From DASTBU01 sp035711845 (GTDB taxonomy: Bacteria; Acidobacteriota; Vicinamibacteria; Vicinamibacterales; 2-12-FULL-66-21), in contig DASTBU010000091.1 in NCBI GenBank assembly GCA_035711845.1, positions 1 through 64,000 of the forward strand: a stretch of 64,000 nt of DNA, written 5' to 3'. Position numbers and translations under genes: made by a program. The first letter of the stretch is position 1. Each line of letters starts with the position of its first letter. Positions 7,834 through 16,410 of the stretch are shown in pieces. The notes under the pieces were generated by a model that saw only the letters and a program-made list of their open reading frames with translations, was not told the DNA's origin and searched no databases.

Positions 7834-10272
7834 TCAGTTGGTCGCCTTTCCGTTCCGCGATCGGAGATTCTCTTCGAACAGCTTCAGAATCCGTTTGTAT
7901 TCGTCGGCCCAGCTCGTCTCTTCCGTGAAGCCATGATTTTCGACCGGATACGCGGCCAGCTCCCAGTTCTCCTTGCGCAACTCGATCAGCCGCTGGGCCA
8001 GCCGGACCGAGTCCTGGAAATGCACGTTGGTATCGACCATTCCGTGGCAGATGAGCAGCGCGCCCTTGAGACCCTCCGCAAAGTAGATCGGCGAGCTCTT
8101 CCGGTAGGCCTCCGCATCCTTCTGTGGAATATTGAGGATGTTCGATGTGTAGCCGTGACTGTAGTGCGCCCAGTCGGTCACGGGCCGGAGCGCGGCGCCT
8201 GCGGCAAAGACGTCGGGCGTGGTGAACATCGCCATCAGCGTGATGAACCCGCCGTAGCTGCCGCCGTAGACACCGATCCGCCGGGGATCGACCTTCTCCC
8301 TGGCCACGAGATATTTCGCGCCGTCCACGACGTCTTCCAGATCCTTGCCGCCCATGTGGCGGTAGATGGCCGTCCGCCAGTCGCGGCCGTACCCCGCACT
8401 GGCGCGGTAGTCCGCATCGAGCACCACGTATCCTCGCGAGGCCAGCAGATTGTGGAACATGTACTCGCGGAAGTAGCTCGACCAGTACCTGTGCGCGTTC
8501 TGCAGGTATCCGGCGCCGTGCACGAAGATCACGGCGGGCCTCGACGGATCGCGCCGTGCGCCAATCATCTCCGGCGTGAAGAGCCGCGCATGCACGTCGA
8601 CGCCGTCGCGCGCCTTGTAGGTGATCACCTTCGGATCGATCCACTTGAACGCCCGCCACGCGTCGGTCGGCGTCGTGGTGACCTGCCTCGCCGCCGCGCC
8701 GGGCGCATTCGTCATGAGGTACACCTCCGGCGGTTTCGTGCTGTAGGAGTAGACGACGCCGAGCATCGATTCGTCGGGCGACGGCTGTGCGTCGTGCGAC
8801 CCTGTCATGGATGTGATTCTCGTGCGGGCGCCACCCTCCGCCGGCACGCTGTACAAGTGGCGTTCTCCTGGATGCTCTTCGGTGCTCGTGAGGAAGAATC
8901 GCTTGCCATCGTGCGACAACTCGGCGGATACGACCTCCCACTTGCCCGACGTGATCTGTACGGGCTTCGCACCGGACGCCGTGACGTCGAGCGTGTAGAG
9001 GTGCATCCAGCCGTCTCGCTCGGACAGGAAGTGGATCCGGCGGTTGTCCGGCAGGAATTCGGTTCCGGCGCTCCCGAACCCACCCCCCTCGCGCACCCAC
9101 GCCTCGTCGCGCAGCGCGTCGAGAACTCGCGTCTTTCCTGATTCGGGATCGAGTGTGACCAGCCAGCGTTCCTTGTTGTCGGTCGAGCGCGCGCTGGCCA
9201 CCACGTGCCTTCCATCGTCGGAAACAGCCGGCATGCTCCAGCGGATCTCGCGCTCGGCCTTGCGGCCGGGGCGGCTCTCGGGGTCGGCGGCGTCGGGAGC
9301 CTGTGGCTTCTCGTCTTCCTGAACGGGAGGTGCAAAGCTGCCGTCCGCCCACACGGTCTTCCTGGTCTGGAGGTTCATGACGGCGAGGAGTCGCCGCGCC
9401 TGCGCGTCACCAACGTTCGTGCGCGCCTGGATGTCCTCGGTGTAGCCGGTCCGGGTGACATAGCTCGGAACAATCGTGGTCTTGGCGCCCTGGGCATTCT
9501 CCGAAACCACGACGAAAACGTGGATGTCGTCCGGAGACAGCATCAAGTCGGCAGCGCTCTGTCGAGCCTGTAACTCCAGCTTGGGGAGTTCCTCCTTCTT
9601 CTGCTCTTCCTCCCGCTTCTTGCGCTCCTCGTTCTGCTGGCGGACGTAATCGATCAGCTTCTCTTCTTCATCGCGGATGAAACGCTGGCTGTCGGTGAGG
9701 CGCGGTTCGGCACGCGGCGGACCGACGTCGGTCAACTGGATGATGAGCGCCGGTCCCGCTGCGTCCACCGGCACGATGAAGAGGTTGCCCTCGCTGACAT
9801 AGGTCACGTGAGTCTCGTTCCGCGCCCATCGGGGGTTGCTTTCGGAGCCGGAGGTTCGGGTGATCTGGCGGCGGTTTCCAGAGACGGTGTCAACCAGGAC
9901 GACGTCGCCGCCGTCTACAAACAGAACGCGGCGATGGGCCTTGTCCCAGCGGCCACCGCCGGCGGGCGGGACCGTTTTCTTCTCCTCGTCGGACAGCTTC
10001 TGCGGCGTGCCGCCGTCGCGTCCCACGACGTAGGTGGAGGCCTCCTCTTCGCCGGGCTTGCGCCACTCGAAATACAGCTTCTGCGAGTCGCCGGACCACC
10101 GAAGCCCGCTTGGAGGCCACCCGACGAGGTCGGGACCGCGCATGATGCTGTCGACGGTCAGTTCGAAGCCGAGCTCGGCCGCGGGCTTGCGCGTGGCGCT
10201 CTGCTCGGCGCTGATGAAGATTGGGGAGGCGCACAGCAAGGCTGCCGCGAGAACCATACTTGTTGGCCGCAT
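7834..10272 (-). CDS. S9 family prolyl oligopeptidase (DPP-like), exported
   Basis: An 812-residue serine peptidase. I start it at the ATG at 10272, which begins a signal peptide (MRPTSMVLAAALLCASPIFISA). The longer open frame upstream is Arg-rich and not protein-like. Residues ~40-560 form a WD40/DPPIV-type beta-propeller (SGDSQKLYFEW, LSPDDIHVFVVVSEN, VSDDGRHVVASARS). The C-terminal alpha/beta-hydrolase domain has the nucleophile motif GGSYGGF, an aspartate in CHGMVDTNV and the histidine in PVENHGF. A charged coiled stretch rich in Glu/Lys (EEEKLIDYVRQQNEERKKREEE) interrupts the propeller. It probably degrades peptides in the periplasm. pyrE follows without a gap; functional linkage is doubtful. 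Confidence 0.92.
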   Translation of the reverse strand: MRPTSMVLAAALLCASPIFISAEQSATRKPAAELGFELTVDSIMRGPDLVGWPPSGLRWSGDSQKLYFEWRKPGEEEASTYVVGRDGGTPQKLSDEEKKTVPPAGGGRWDKAHRRVLFVDGGDVVLVDTVSGNRRQITRTSGSESNPRWARNETHVTYVSEGNLFIVPVDAAGPALIIQLTDVGPPRAEPRLTDSQRFIRDEEEKLIDYVRQQNEERKKREEEQKKEELPKLELQARQSAADLMLSPDDIHVFVVVSENAQGAKTTIVPSYVTRTGYTEDIQARTNVGDAQARRLLAVMNLQTRKTVWADGSFAPPVQEDEKPQAPDAADPESRPGRKAEREIRWSMPAVSDDGRHVVASARSTDNKERWLVTLDPESGKTRVLDALRDEAWVREGGGFGSAGTEFLPDNRRIHFLSERDGWMHLYTLDVTASGAKPVQITSGKWEVVSAELSHDGKRFFLTSTEEHPGERHLYSVPAEGGARTRITSMTGSHDAQPSPDESMLGVVYSYSTKPPEVYLMTNAPGAAARQVTTTPTDAWRAFKWIDPKVITYKARDGVDVHARLFTPEMIGARRDPSRPAVIFVHGAGYLQNAHRYWSSYFREYMFHNLLASRGYVVLDADYRASAGYGRDWRTAIYRHMGGKDLEDVVDGAKYLVAREKVDPRRIGVYGGSYGGFITLMAMFTTPDVFAAGAALRPVTDWAHYSHGYTSNILNIPQKDAEAYRKSSPIYFAEGLKGALLICHGMVDTNVHFQDSVRLAQRLIELRKENWELAAYPVENHGFTEETSWADEYKRILKLFEENLRSRNGKATN

Positions 10273-10507
10273 GGACGTCTCATCCTCGGAACGACCGGAA
10301 ACCGTGAAGGGTGGACTGGCGGACCTGCGGTGGCGAGGCCTCACGCCGTGGCTAAGTATATTTCGGAAACACGGCTTTGCCCTGCTCCGTCTAGATGGTG
10401 GGTGTGTCCGAGGGGGTCGACGTCCGGGCGCCCGGCCCGTCCCGCGCCGGTTCTTGCTGTTCATCCCGGCGGCTTTTCACATCTTGGAGACTCTGGAGAG
10501 ACGAGCA

Positions 10508-12133
10508 ATGCGTTTCGAGCAACAAATATCGGCCTGTTTGCGACGTTTGACGGCCTTGACCCTGTCGGCCTGCCTGTTCGCTTCCGGCCTGGAGGTGTCC
10601 GCTTCCGAACAGGGGCAGACGACCCCGTCGCCGCAGCAGACCGCAACCACGACGCCACCCGCGCAAAGTAGCGCAGCCGTGCGGATCGGGCCCGACGAAG
10701 CCGTCAGGATGGCGCTCGAGAACAACCTGGGCGTGCAGGCCGAGCGCCTGAGCCCGCAGATTCAGGAATTCGCGGTGTCCCGGGCGCTTGCGGCCTACAC
10801 GCCGGAGCTGTTCGGCAGCACTGCGCGCTCGTCGAGTACAGCGCCGCCGACCGAGTTCCTGCAGACGGGCGTGGCCGTCACGACCGCGACGAACTTCAAT
10901 ACGGATGCCGGGGTCCGTCAGCAGCTTCCGTGGGGCGGCAACTATTCGGTCGGCATGACCGGCGCGCGCCGCACGACCGACGCGCCGCGGTCGGTATTCA
11001 GCCCGCAGCTGACGTCCGACTTTGCCGCTGTCTATACCCAGCCTCTGCTCCAGGGCTTCACGATCGACTCCAACAGGTACTCGGTCCTCCAGAGCCGCAA
11101 TCAGCAGGACGTCGTGGACATCCAGTTGAGGGAACGAATCACGCAGACGTCCCGGGCCGTGAAGAACGCCTACTTCACGCTGGTCGCGGCGATTTCGGGC
11201 CTCGAGGTGGCCCGCCAGTCGCTGGACATCGCGAAGCAGCAGCTCGCGAACAACCAGCGGCGGGTGGAGGTCGGGACCATCGCTCCGATTGAAAACGTGG
11301 CAGCCGAAGCCGAAGTCGCGCGGACCGAGGAAGATGTCATCGTCGCCGAAGGCCAGATCGAGGCGGCCCAGGATCAACTTCGCACGCTCGTCATGAACCC
11401 GTCTCAGCCGGATTTCTGGTCGGTGCGGCTGGAGCCGGCCGAACAACCGGTGCTGACGCCGCAGCCGATCGACGTCGACGCTGCAACCAGGAACGCGCTG
11501 GCGAACCGAACCGATATGCTGCAGCTCCGCAAGCAACTCGACAGCGCGGACATCGATATCAAGTTCAATCGCAACTCCACGCTGCCGGCCGTAGATGTCC
11601 AGGCGCGATACGGCCTCACCGGCGTCGGCGGCACGCAGTTCATCTATGGCGCCGACCCGATCGAGGGGGGACCGCCGCCCATCCTGGCCACGTCGCAGCG
11701 AAGTTTCAGCGACGTGTTGCGGGACGTATTCGGCAACGAGTTCAGGAACTGGAGCGTCGCGTTGAACGTCAGCTATCCCATCGGCACGAGCGCCGCGGAA
11801 GCGGCGCTGGCGCAGAGCCGCCTCCGGCGTCAGCAGGCGCAGGTGTCCATCAGAGATCTCGAGATGGCCATCGCCGCCGAGGTTCGCGAAGCCGCGCGCC
11901 AGGTCCAGACGAGCCTCAAGCGGGTCGAAGCGACACAGAAGGCCCGCGAACTCGCCGAGCGGCAGCTCGAAGCCGAAGAGAAGCGCGTCGCGGTCGGGTT
12001 GTCCGATACGTTCCGTGCCGTTCAGGCGCAGCGCGACCTGGCCGTTCAGAAGCGCGCGGAGCTGAACGCCATCATTTCCTACAACCGCGCGCTCGTCGAT
12101 TTCGAGGCCGTCCAGACGATTCCGGCACGCTGA
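10508..12133 (+). CDS. TolC family outer-membrane efflux protein
   Basis: A 541-residue outer-membrane factor. The start is the ATG at 10508, behind TGGAGAG. A signal peptide (RRLTALTLSACLFASGLEVSA) is followed by a Gln/Thr/Pro-rich linker and the OEP domain in two repeats. The helical stretches ENNLGVQAERLSPQIQEFAVSRA and VKNAYFTLVAAISGLEVARQSLDIAKQQLANN (split here) are typical of the TolC coiled-coil barrel. The second repeat ends with VKRVEATQKARELAERQLEA-like heptads and SYNRALVDFEAVQ. No adaptor (HlyD type) or inner-membrane pump is adjacent, so its partner is elsewhere. A strong terminator follows. Confidence 0.93.
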   Translation: MRFEQQISACLRRLTALTLSACLFASGLEVSASEQGQTTPSPQQTATTTPPAQSSAAVRIGPDEAVRMALENNLGVQAERLSPQIQEFAVSRALAAYTPELFGSTARSSSTAPPTEFLQTGVAVTTATNFNTDAGVRQQLPWGGNYSVGMTGARRTTDAPRSVFSPQLTSDFAAVYTQPLLQGFTIDSNRYSVLQSRNQQDVVDIQLRERITQTSRAVKNAYFTLVAAISGLEVARQSLDIAKQQLANNQRRVEVGTIAPIENVAAEAEVARTEEDVIVAEGQIEAAQDQLRTLVMNPSQPDFWSVRLEPAEQPVLTPQPIDVDAATRNALANRTDMLQLRKQLDSADIDIKFNRNSTLPAVDVQARYGLTGVGGTQFIYGADPIEGGPPPILATSQRSFSDVLRDVFGNEFRNWSVALNVSYPIGTSAAEAALAQSRLRRQQAQVSIRDLEMAIAAEVREAARQVQTSLKRVEATQKARELAERQLEAEEKRVAVGLSDTFRAVQAQRDLAVQKRAELNAIISYNRALVDFEAVQTIPAR

Positions 12134-12160
12134 GGCCGGCTGTTTCACGCGCTGAAACGC

Positions 12161-12196
12161 GACGCCGCGGGCACGCTCGCGGCGTCTTTGTATTTT
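12161..12196 (+). terminator. Rho-independent terminator after the tolC-like gene
   Basis: A perfect 9-bp stem (GACGCCGCG / CGCGGCGTC, 12161-12169 and 12178-12186) with an 8-base loop is followed by TTTGTATTTT. It begins 28 bases after the stop codon and separates the TolC-type gene from the glycosyltransferase genes. Confidence 0.85.
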
Positions 12197-12267
12197 GGGG
12201 GCCTCGCGCCCCCGGCCGCGCGGCACCGGGGTTCGCGCAGATCCGGCTCCCCTGCTACACTCCAAGC

Positions 12268-13122
12268 GTGAAATTGACGGTCACCCTCATCACGCGGAAC
12301 GAGGCCGCCAACATCGGACCGGCCCTCGAATCGGTGGCCTGGGCCGACGAGATCATCGTTGTCGACTCGCACAGCGCCGACGATACCGTGGAGATCGCCA
12401 GACGGTACGCGACTCGCGTCGAGGTCCGCGACTGGGCCGGATACAGCGCGCAGAAGAACTTCGCTGCCGCCCTCGCCAACAACGATTGGATCCTGTCGCT
12501 CGACGCCGACGAGCGCGTCACGCCGGCGCTGGCGAGCGAGATCCGCGACCTGCTGCAGCGCGGGCCCGACGCCCTCGGCTATCGGATCTCCCGGGTGACG
12601 TGGTATCTCGGACGATGGCTCTACAGCACCGACTGGTATCCGGATTACCAGCTCCGGCTCTACGATCGGCGACAGGGGCGCTGGAACGCGCGGCGCGTGC
12701 ACGAGTCGTTCGAGCTCCAGGGGCGCCCCGGCACGCTGCGCCACCATCTCGAGCACTACGCCTATCGCGACGTGTCCGACCACGTCACCTCCATCGATCA
12801 CTACACCACGCTTGCGGCCGAGCAGTGGATGGAGGAAGGCCGCCGGACCAACGTCCTCGAGCTGATCGTTCATCCGCCCATGGCATTCCTGCGCAACTAT
12901 GTCGTCCGGACAGGCTTTCGGGACGGCGTGGCCGGCTTTCTCGTGTCGGCGCTGAACTCGTACTACGTGTTCATGAAGCTGGTGAAGCTCTGGGAGCTGC
13001 AGAACAAGGTCGGCGTGCACGGCGGCTCTCCGCTGGCCCATCGCCGGGCGAAGTTCGACAAGGCGCCCAATCGATACCCGGATGAAGAACGCGCAGCGCC
13101 CAGGGCCCCGTCAGCGAAGTAA
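12268..13122 (+). CDS. family 2 glycosyltransferase (WaaE/KdtX-like)
   Basis: A 284-residue GT-A fold enzyme starting at GTG. Residues 1-100 hold the sugar-nucleotide binding core: VTLITRNEAANIGPALESV, WADEIIVVDSHSADDT and the metal-binding DxD in LSLDADERV. The W-Y-LGRWLYSTDWYPDYQLRLY and HESFEL segments are typical of the WaaE/KdtX group, which adds a sugar to lipopolysaccharide core. The acceptor here cannot be told from sequence. A hydrophobic C-terminal stretch (DGVAGFLVSALNSYYVFMKLVKLW) suggests membrane association. It lies three bases before the next glycosyltransferase, so the pair is probably one operon for a surface glycan. Confidence 0.87.
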   Translation: MKLTVTLITRNEAANIGPALESVAWADEIIVVDSHSADDTVEIARRYATRVEVRDWAGYSAQKNFAAALANNDWILSLDADERVTPALASEIRDLLQRGPDALGYRISRVTWYLGRWLYSTDWYPDYQLRLYDRRQGRWNARRVHESFELQGRPGTLRHHLEHYAYRDVSDHVTSIDHYTTLAAEQWMEEGRRTNVLELIVHPPMAFLRNYVVRTGFRDGVAGFLVSALNSYYVFMKLVKLWELQNKVGVHGGSPLAHRRAKFDKAPNRYPDEERAAPRAPSAK

Positions 13123-13125
13123 GGC

Positions 13126-14250
13126 ATGTTCTCCCTGCATATCGACACCGCACGTACCTGGCGCGGGGGCCAGAACCAGGTCCTGGTGACGATCATGGGA
13201 CTGCGCTCGCTCGGCCAGCGGACGCTGCTCGTGGCGCACCCGGGCGGAGAGCTGCGGCAGCGTGCGGAGGAGGGGCTCGACCTCATACCGCTGGCGCCGA
13301 AAACCGAGATGGATCTGGGCGCCGCCTGGCGGCTGTCGCGCCTCATCAAGCGACTCGCGCCGGACATCATCCACGCGCACGATCCGCACGGCGTGGCGAT
13401 GGCCGCGATGGCGCTCTCCATGAGCACGCAGCCGGCGAAGCCGCCGCTGGTAGCGTCGCGCCGCGTCGACTTCCGGATGCAGGGCAACAGCCTGTCCAGA
13501 TGGAAATACCGGCAGGTGGACTGCTTCATCTGCGCGTCGGACGCCATTCGACAGATCCTCCTTGCCGACGGCGTTCCACCTTTGCGCGCCGTCACCGTGC
13601 ACGAAGGCATCGACCTCTCGCGGGTGGATGCGGCGCCACCGGCGAACCTCCACGCGGAGCTGTGGCTCCCGCACCACGCGCCGCTCATCGGCAACGTCGC
13701 GGCGCTGGTTCCGCACAAGGGCCAGCGGCACCTCATCGAATCGGCGGCACTCGTCGTCCGCCAGGTGCCGGATGCCCGGTTCGTCGTCGCGGGAGAAGGA
13801 GAATTGCGCCCTGTGCTCGAGCGCGCCATCAGAGACCATCACCTCGAAAAGCACGTGCTGCTGCTCGGCTTCAGGCCGGACGTCCTATCGCTCCACAAGG
13901 CGTTCGACATCTTCGCGATGAGCTCGATCACCGAAGGCCTGGGCACCTCGCTGCTCGATGCGATGGCCAGCGGCAAGCCGGTCGTGGCGACGGCTGCGGG
14001 CGGTATTCCGGAGGTAGTCGTGGATGGCGAGACCGGCTTCCTCGTACCGCCGCGCGATCACGAGGCGATGGCCAATTCGCTCGTCACGCTGCTGAAGGAC
14101 GAACAGCTCCGGCAGCGCATGGGACGGGCCGGCCTCGTCCGTGCGCGCCGCAAGTTCAGCGCCGATCGAATGGTGCAGCAAACGCTGCGCGTTTACGAGC
14201 GCGTCGCGCGGCAGCCACACCACGAGGAGAACTACGCGGAATCGCGATAG
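13126..14250 (+). CDS. family 4 (GT-B) glycosyltransferase
   Basis: A 374-residue retaining glycosyltransferase. The N-terminal domain starts with an HIDTARTWRGGQNQVL acceptor-side segment and contains PDIIHAHDPHGVAMA. The donor domain has the GT4 features VAALVPHKGQRHLIE, FVVAGEGELRPVLE, LLGFRPDVLSLHKAFDIFAMSS and the EGLGTSLLDAMASGKPVVATAAGGIPE block (shown in parts) with the E-x7-E motif. It is adjacent to the GT2 gene at a three-base spacing and likely works on the same glycan (lipopolysaccharide core or exopolysaccharide). Specificity is unknown. Confidence 0.9.
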   Translation: MFSLHIDTARTWRGGQNQVLVTIMGLRSLGQRTLLVAHPGGELRQRAEEGLDLIPLAPKTEMDLGAAWRLSRLIKRLAPDIIHAHDPHGVAMAAMALSMSTQPAKPPLVASRRVDFRMQGNSLSRWKYRQVDCFICASDAIRQILLADGVPPLRAVTVHEGIDLSRVDAAPPANLHAELWLPHHAPLIGNVAALVPHKGQRHLIESAALVVRQVPDARFVVAGEGELRPVLERAIRDHHLEKHVLLLGFRPDVLSLHKAFDIFAMSSITEGLGTSLLDAMASGKPVVATAAGGIPEVVVDGETGFLVPPRDHEAMANSLVTLLKDEQLRQRMGRAGLVRARRKFSADRMVQQTLRVYERVARQPHHEENYAESR

Positions 14251-14339
14251 ATTGCAGGCTTCCGCGCCTGCTGTGACATCGAAGGCTGCGCTCGCCGGGG
14301 AACCCCGCGAGTGGCAGGGCGTCCTGCGGCCGCAAGGAC

Positions 14340-14879
14340 TTATCGCGGCACAGCCGCGAGCCCCGAGCGGCAGCCGGAACGACCCCGCGGACAGTCGTCG
14401 AACGTGACGGCCCGCCCGTTCTCAGAGAACGTCACCCCCCTCACGATCCGGGTTGTGGGGACCCCGTCCGGGTCGATGAGGCTCAACTGGCCGGCGGGCC
14501 GGAGCTGCTCTGCGTCGTAGACGCGAAGCTGGTAGCCGTTCACGAGGAACGCGGCGCGCTTGCCGTCGGGTGACCACGCGATTTCGTCGCACCGTTCGCT
14601 GCCCTCTCCGAGTGCGACCAGCTGTGTGGCGGCCTCGCGAGACGTACCTATCCACAGGCTCTGGCAGGGACCCCGGTCGCAGTTCCAGTCCCTGACGAAG
14701 GCCACGCGAGTTTTGTCAGGGGAGGCGGCGGACAACACCTCCCACGAATGATCGGTGCGATCGAATCTGGTAAAGAGCAGTGCGATGGCCGCGACGGCTG
14801 CGAGCGCCGTCATAGCCGATGCCAGCCGCTTCAGCGGGCGCGTCGTGGTCGTGGATGACACGACCCTTTCAGCGGACAT
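14340..14879 (-). CDS. membrane-anchored protein with TolB/WD40-like propeller fragment
   Basis: A 179-residue protein. The start is the ATG at 14879, giving one N-terminal transmembrane helix (LASAMTALAAVAAIALLFTRF). The rest has beta-propeller strands of the PD40/TolB kind (DKTRVAFVRDWNC, CDEIAWSPDGKRAAFLVNGYQLRVYDAEQ). Four cysteines in two pairs (CDRGPC; CPRGRSGC) may form disulfides outside the membrane. It is too short for a full propeller. It overlaps the end of the TIGR02757 gene by 49 bases and is the last gene of the pyrR-led series. No specific function is recognised. Confidence 0.7.
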   Translation of the reverse strand: MSAERVVSSTTTTRPLKRLASAMTALAAVAAIALLFTRFDRTDHSWEVLSAASPDKTRVAFVRDWNCDRGPCQSLWIGTSREAATQLVALGEGSERCDEIAWSPDGKRAAFLVNGYQLRVYDAEQLRPAGQLSLIDPDGVPTTRIVRGVTFSENGRAVTFDDCPRGRSGCRSGLAAVPR

Positions 14880-15694
14880 TGGCTCTCTCCCTGCCTGCGG
14901 CCGAAGCCGCAGGCGTTCATCATCCCGACGTGGCACAACGAGAAATCGAATCGCACCGGGTCCGCGGGGTCCACTGCGCGCAGCGACGCTGTGATATCGG
15001 CAGCCATCTTCCATCCCGGGCTGGCATAGCGGGTCAACCTCAGACACCGCCCCAGCCTGATGACGTGCGTATCGAGCGGCACGATCAGCTTCGATGCGGG
15101 CACGCGGGTCCAGACACCCAGATCCACCTCGTCGCGCCGCACCATCCATCGCAAAAACAGGTTCAGACGCTTGCAGGCGCTGCCGGCGGACGGCCGGGGG
15201 AAGAAGTAACAGACCCCGGGCCGCTTCGGGATCCGGCCGTAGACGCGCTCGATGTCCAGCGCGAGCGCGCGTCTGGAGAATCGGTCGAGCGCGGGGCCCA
15301 CGTCCTCGTCGGCGTCCGACACCCCCTCCAGGAAGTAACGCTCGATCGACCCCGACTGCTCCAGCATCTGTCTCAGGATCCACAGGAGCGCGGCGATGTC
15401 CACGCCTCTCGTCCACCGGTGGACCATGGCGTGCAACTCGGGATGGGCCGCGCCGGGCTCGAACCGCCGGACGTACTGTGCGGGACGCGGACCCATGATG
15501 CGCAGCAGCGTGTCGATCGAATTCAGCACGCTCGCAACGCGACCGAACGCCAGTGCGGCCGCACAGAACCCGGCCACCTCGCGATCGTCGCGACGGGGGA
15601 AGGGACGGACGCGATGGACGGGGTCGCTCGCCGACTCCTCACGGTTGTAGTCTCGATAGAGGAGATCGAGAGACGCGGCGAGATCCGGTCGCAT
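14831..15694 (-). CDS. TIGR02757 (DUF2400) family protein
   Basis: A 287-residue protein of the TIGR02757/DUF2400 family. I start it at the ATG at 15694 (MRPDLAASLDLLYRDYN), the usual family N-terminus; upstream codons lie inside the gap and are Arg-rich. Family marks are FCAAALAFGRVASVLNSI, KRLNLFLRWMVRRDEVDLGVW and IVPLDTHVIRLGRCLRLT. The C-terminus has HVGMMNACGFGRR followed by CPLKGSC, a likely metal or cluster site. The fold resembles HhH-GPD DNA glycosylases, but no activity has to my knowledge been established for this family. It follows the operon PRTase after 98 bases. Confidence 0.85.
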   Translation of the reverse strand: MRPDLAASLDLLYRDYNREESASDPVHRVRPFPRRDDREVAGFCAAALAFGRVASVLNSIDTLLRIMGPRPAQYVRRFEPGAAHPELHAMVHRWTRGVDIAALLWILRQMLEQSGSIERYFLEGVSDADEDVGPALDRFSRRALALDIERVYGRIPKRPGVCYFFPRPSAGSACKRLNLFLRWMVRRDEVDLGVWTRVPASKLIVPLDTHVIRLGRCLRLTRYASPGWKMAADITASLRAVDPADPVRFDFSLCHVGMMNACGFGRRQGESQCPLKGSCHPRPRRAR

Positions 15695-15792
15695 CGTCGC
15701 GTGCGGCGGATCATGCGCGGCCCTTCTCGCCTTCGCCGCGTGACGCGGCTCGTCCGACACATGCAACGCGGTTCGCCGGGCACGGCCACTCA

Positions 15793-16410
15793 TCAGAAGG
15801 TCGTAATGGCGTCGCCCGCCTGGCACATCGGACATGCGTCGACGGGATAGTTTTCGGGAGCTGGATAGTCCGCCAGCGCATAGTTCGGCACGCCGAGATC
15901 GACGACGGCTTCCAGACGGTCGCAGATCTCCACCGTCGCGATGACGGTGCCTCCCGCCTGGCGCACGAGCTCTGCGCATCGCTCGAATGTCTTCCCCGTG
16001 TTCCGAACATCGTCGGCGAGCAGTACCCGGCGGCCTTGCATGTGCCGGGCGTAGAAATCCCTGAGGACGAGCTTGTCTGCGCCGCGGGTAAACGGCGCGA
16101 AACTGCACGCCGGATGCGTCAGGACGCGCCTGCCGTCGAGCAGGCCAGCCAGCGTGTGCGCGAGCAGCGCCCCGCCGGTCGAAGGGCCTGCCACTATCTC
16201 CGTACGATCCAGCAGGTCGGCCGGGAGTATGTCGAGCAGATCCTGAGCGAGCTGCCAGATCGTGGAGGGATAGCGAAACAGCTGGTGGGGGTTCAGGTAG
16301 ACCCGGCCATGGAATCCGTTGCCATACTCGAAGTGCCCGTCCCGCATCAGCACCTCGAACTCCTGCAGCTTCTGGAGCGCGCGCTGGCGCAGCTCGTCTC
16401 GACGACTCAA
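15793..16410 (-). CDS. PyrE-like phosphoribosyltransferase (second copy, in the pyr operon)
   Basis: A 205-residue type I PRTase. The start is a TTG at 16410 that overlaps the pyrC stop as TTGA. The AGGAGG inside the end of pyrC lies nine bases upstream, and the product begins LSRRDELRQRALQKLQEFE. The PRPP loop is VLLADDVRNTGKT, with VAGPSTGGALLAHTLAG upstream. The C-terminus (YPAPENYPVDACPMCQAGDAI) resembles the pyrE at 7264-7833. However, the OPRT-specific GHFxLSSGxHS and LRRGF segments are replaced (DGHFEYGNGFHGRVYLN). It could be an orotate PRTase paralogue or an enzyme for another base. Its position in the PyrR-controlled operon ties it to pyrimidines. Confidence 0.85.
   Translation of the reverse strand: MSRRDELRQRALQKLQEFEVLMRDGHFEYGNGFHGRVYLNPHQLFRYPSTIWQLAQDLLDILPADLLDRTEIVAGPSTGGALLAHTLAGLLDGRRVLTHPACSFAPFTRGADKLVLRDFYARHMQGRRVLLADDVRNTGKTFERCAELVRQAGGTVIATVEICDRLEAVVDLGVPNYALADYPAPENYPVDACPMCQAGDAITTF

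Noticed and set aside
10273..10507. Promoter pair between the S9 peptidase and tolC-like genes
   Set aside because: A minus-strand TATACT exists near 10350, but no matching -35 could be found, and nothing convincing was seen for the plus strand.
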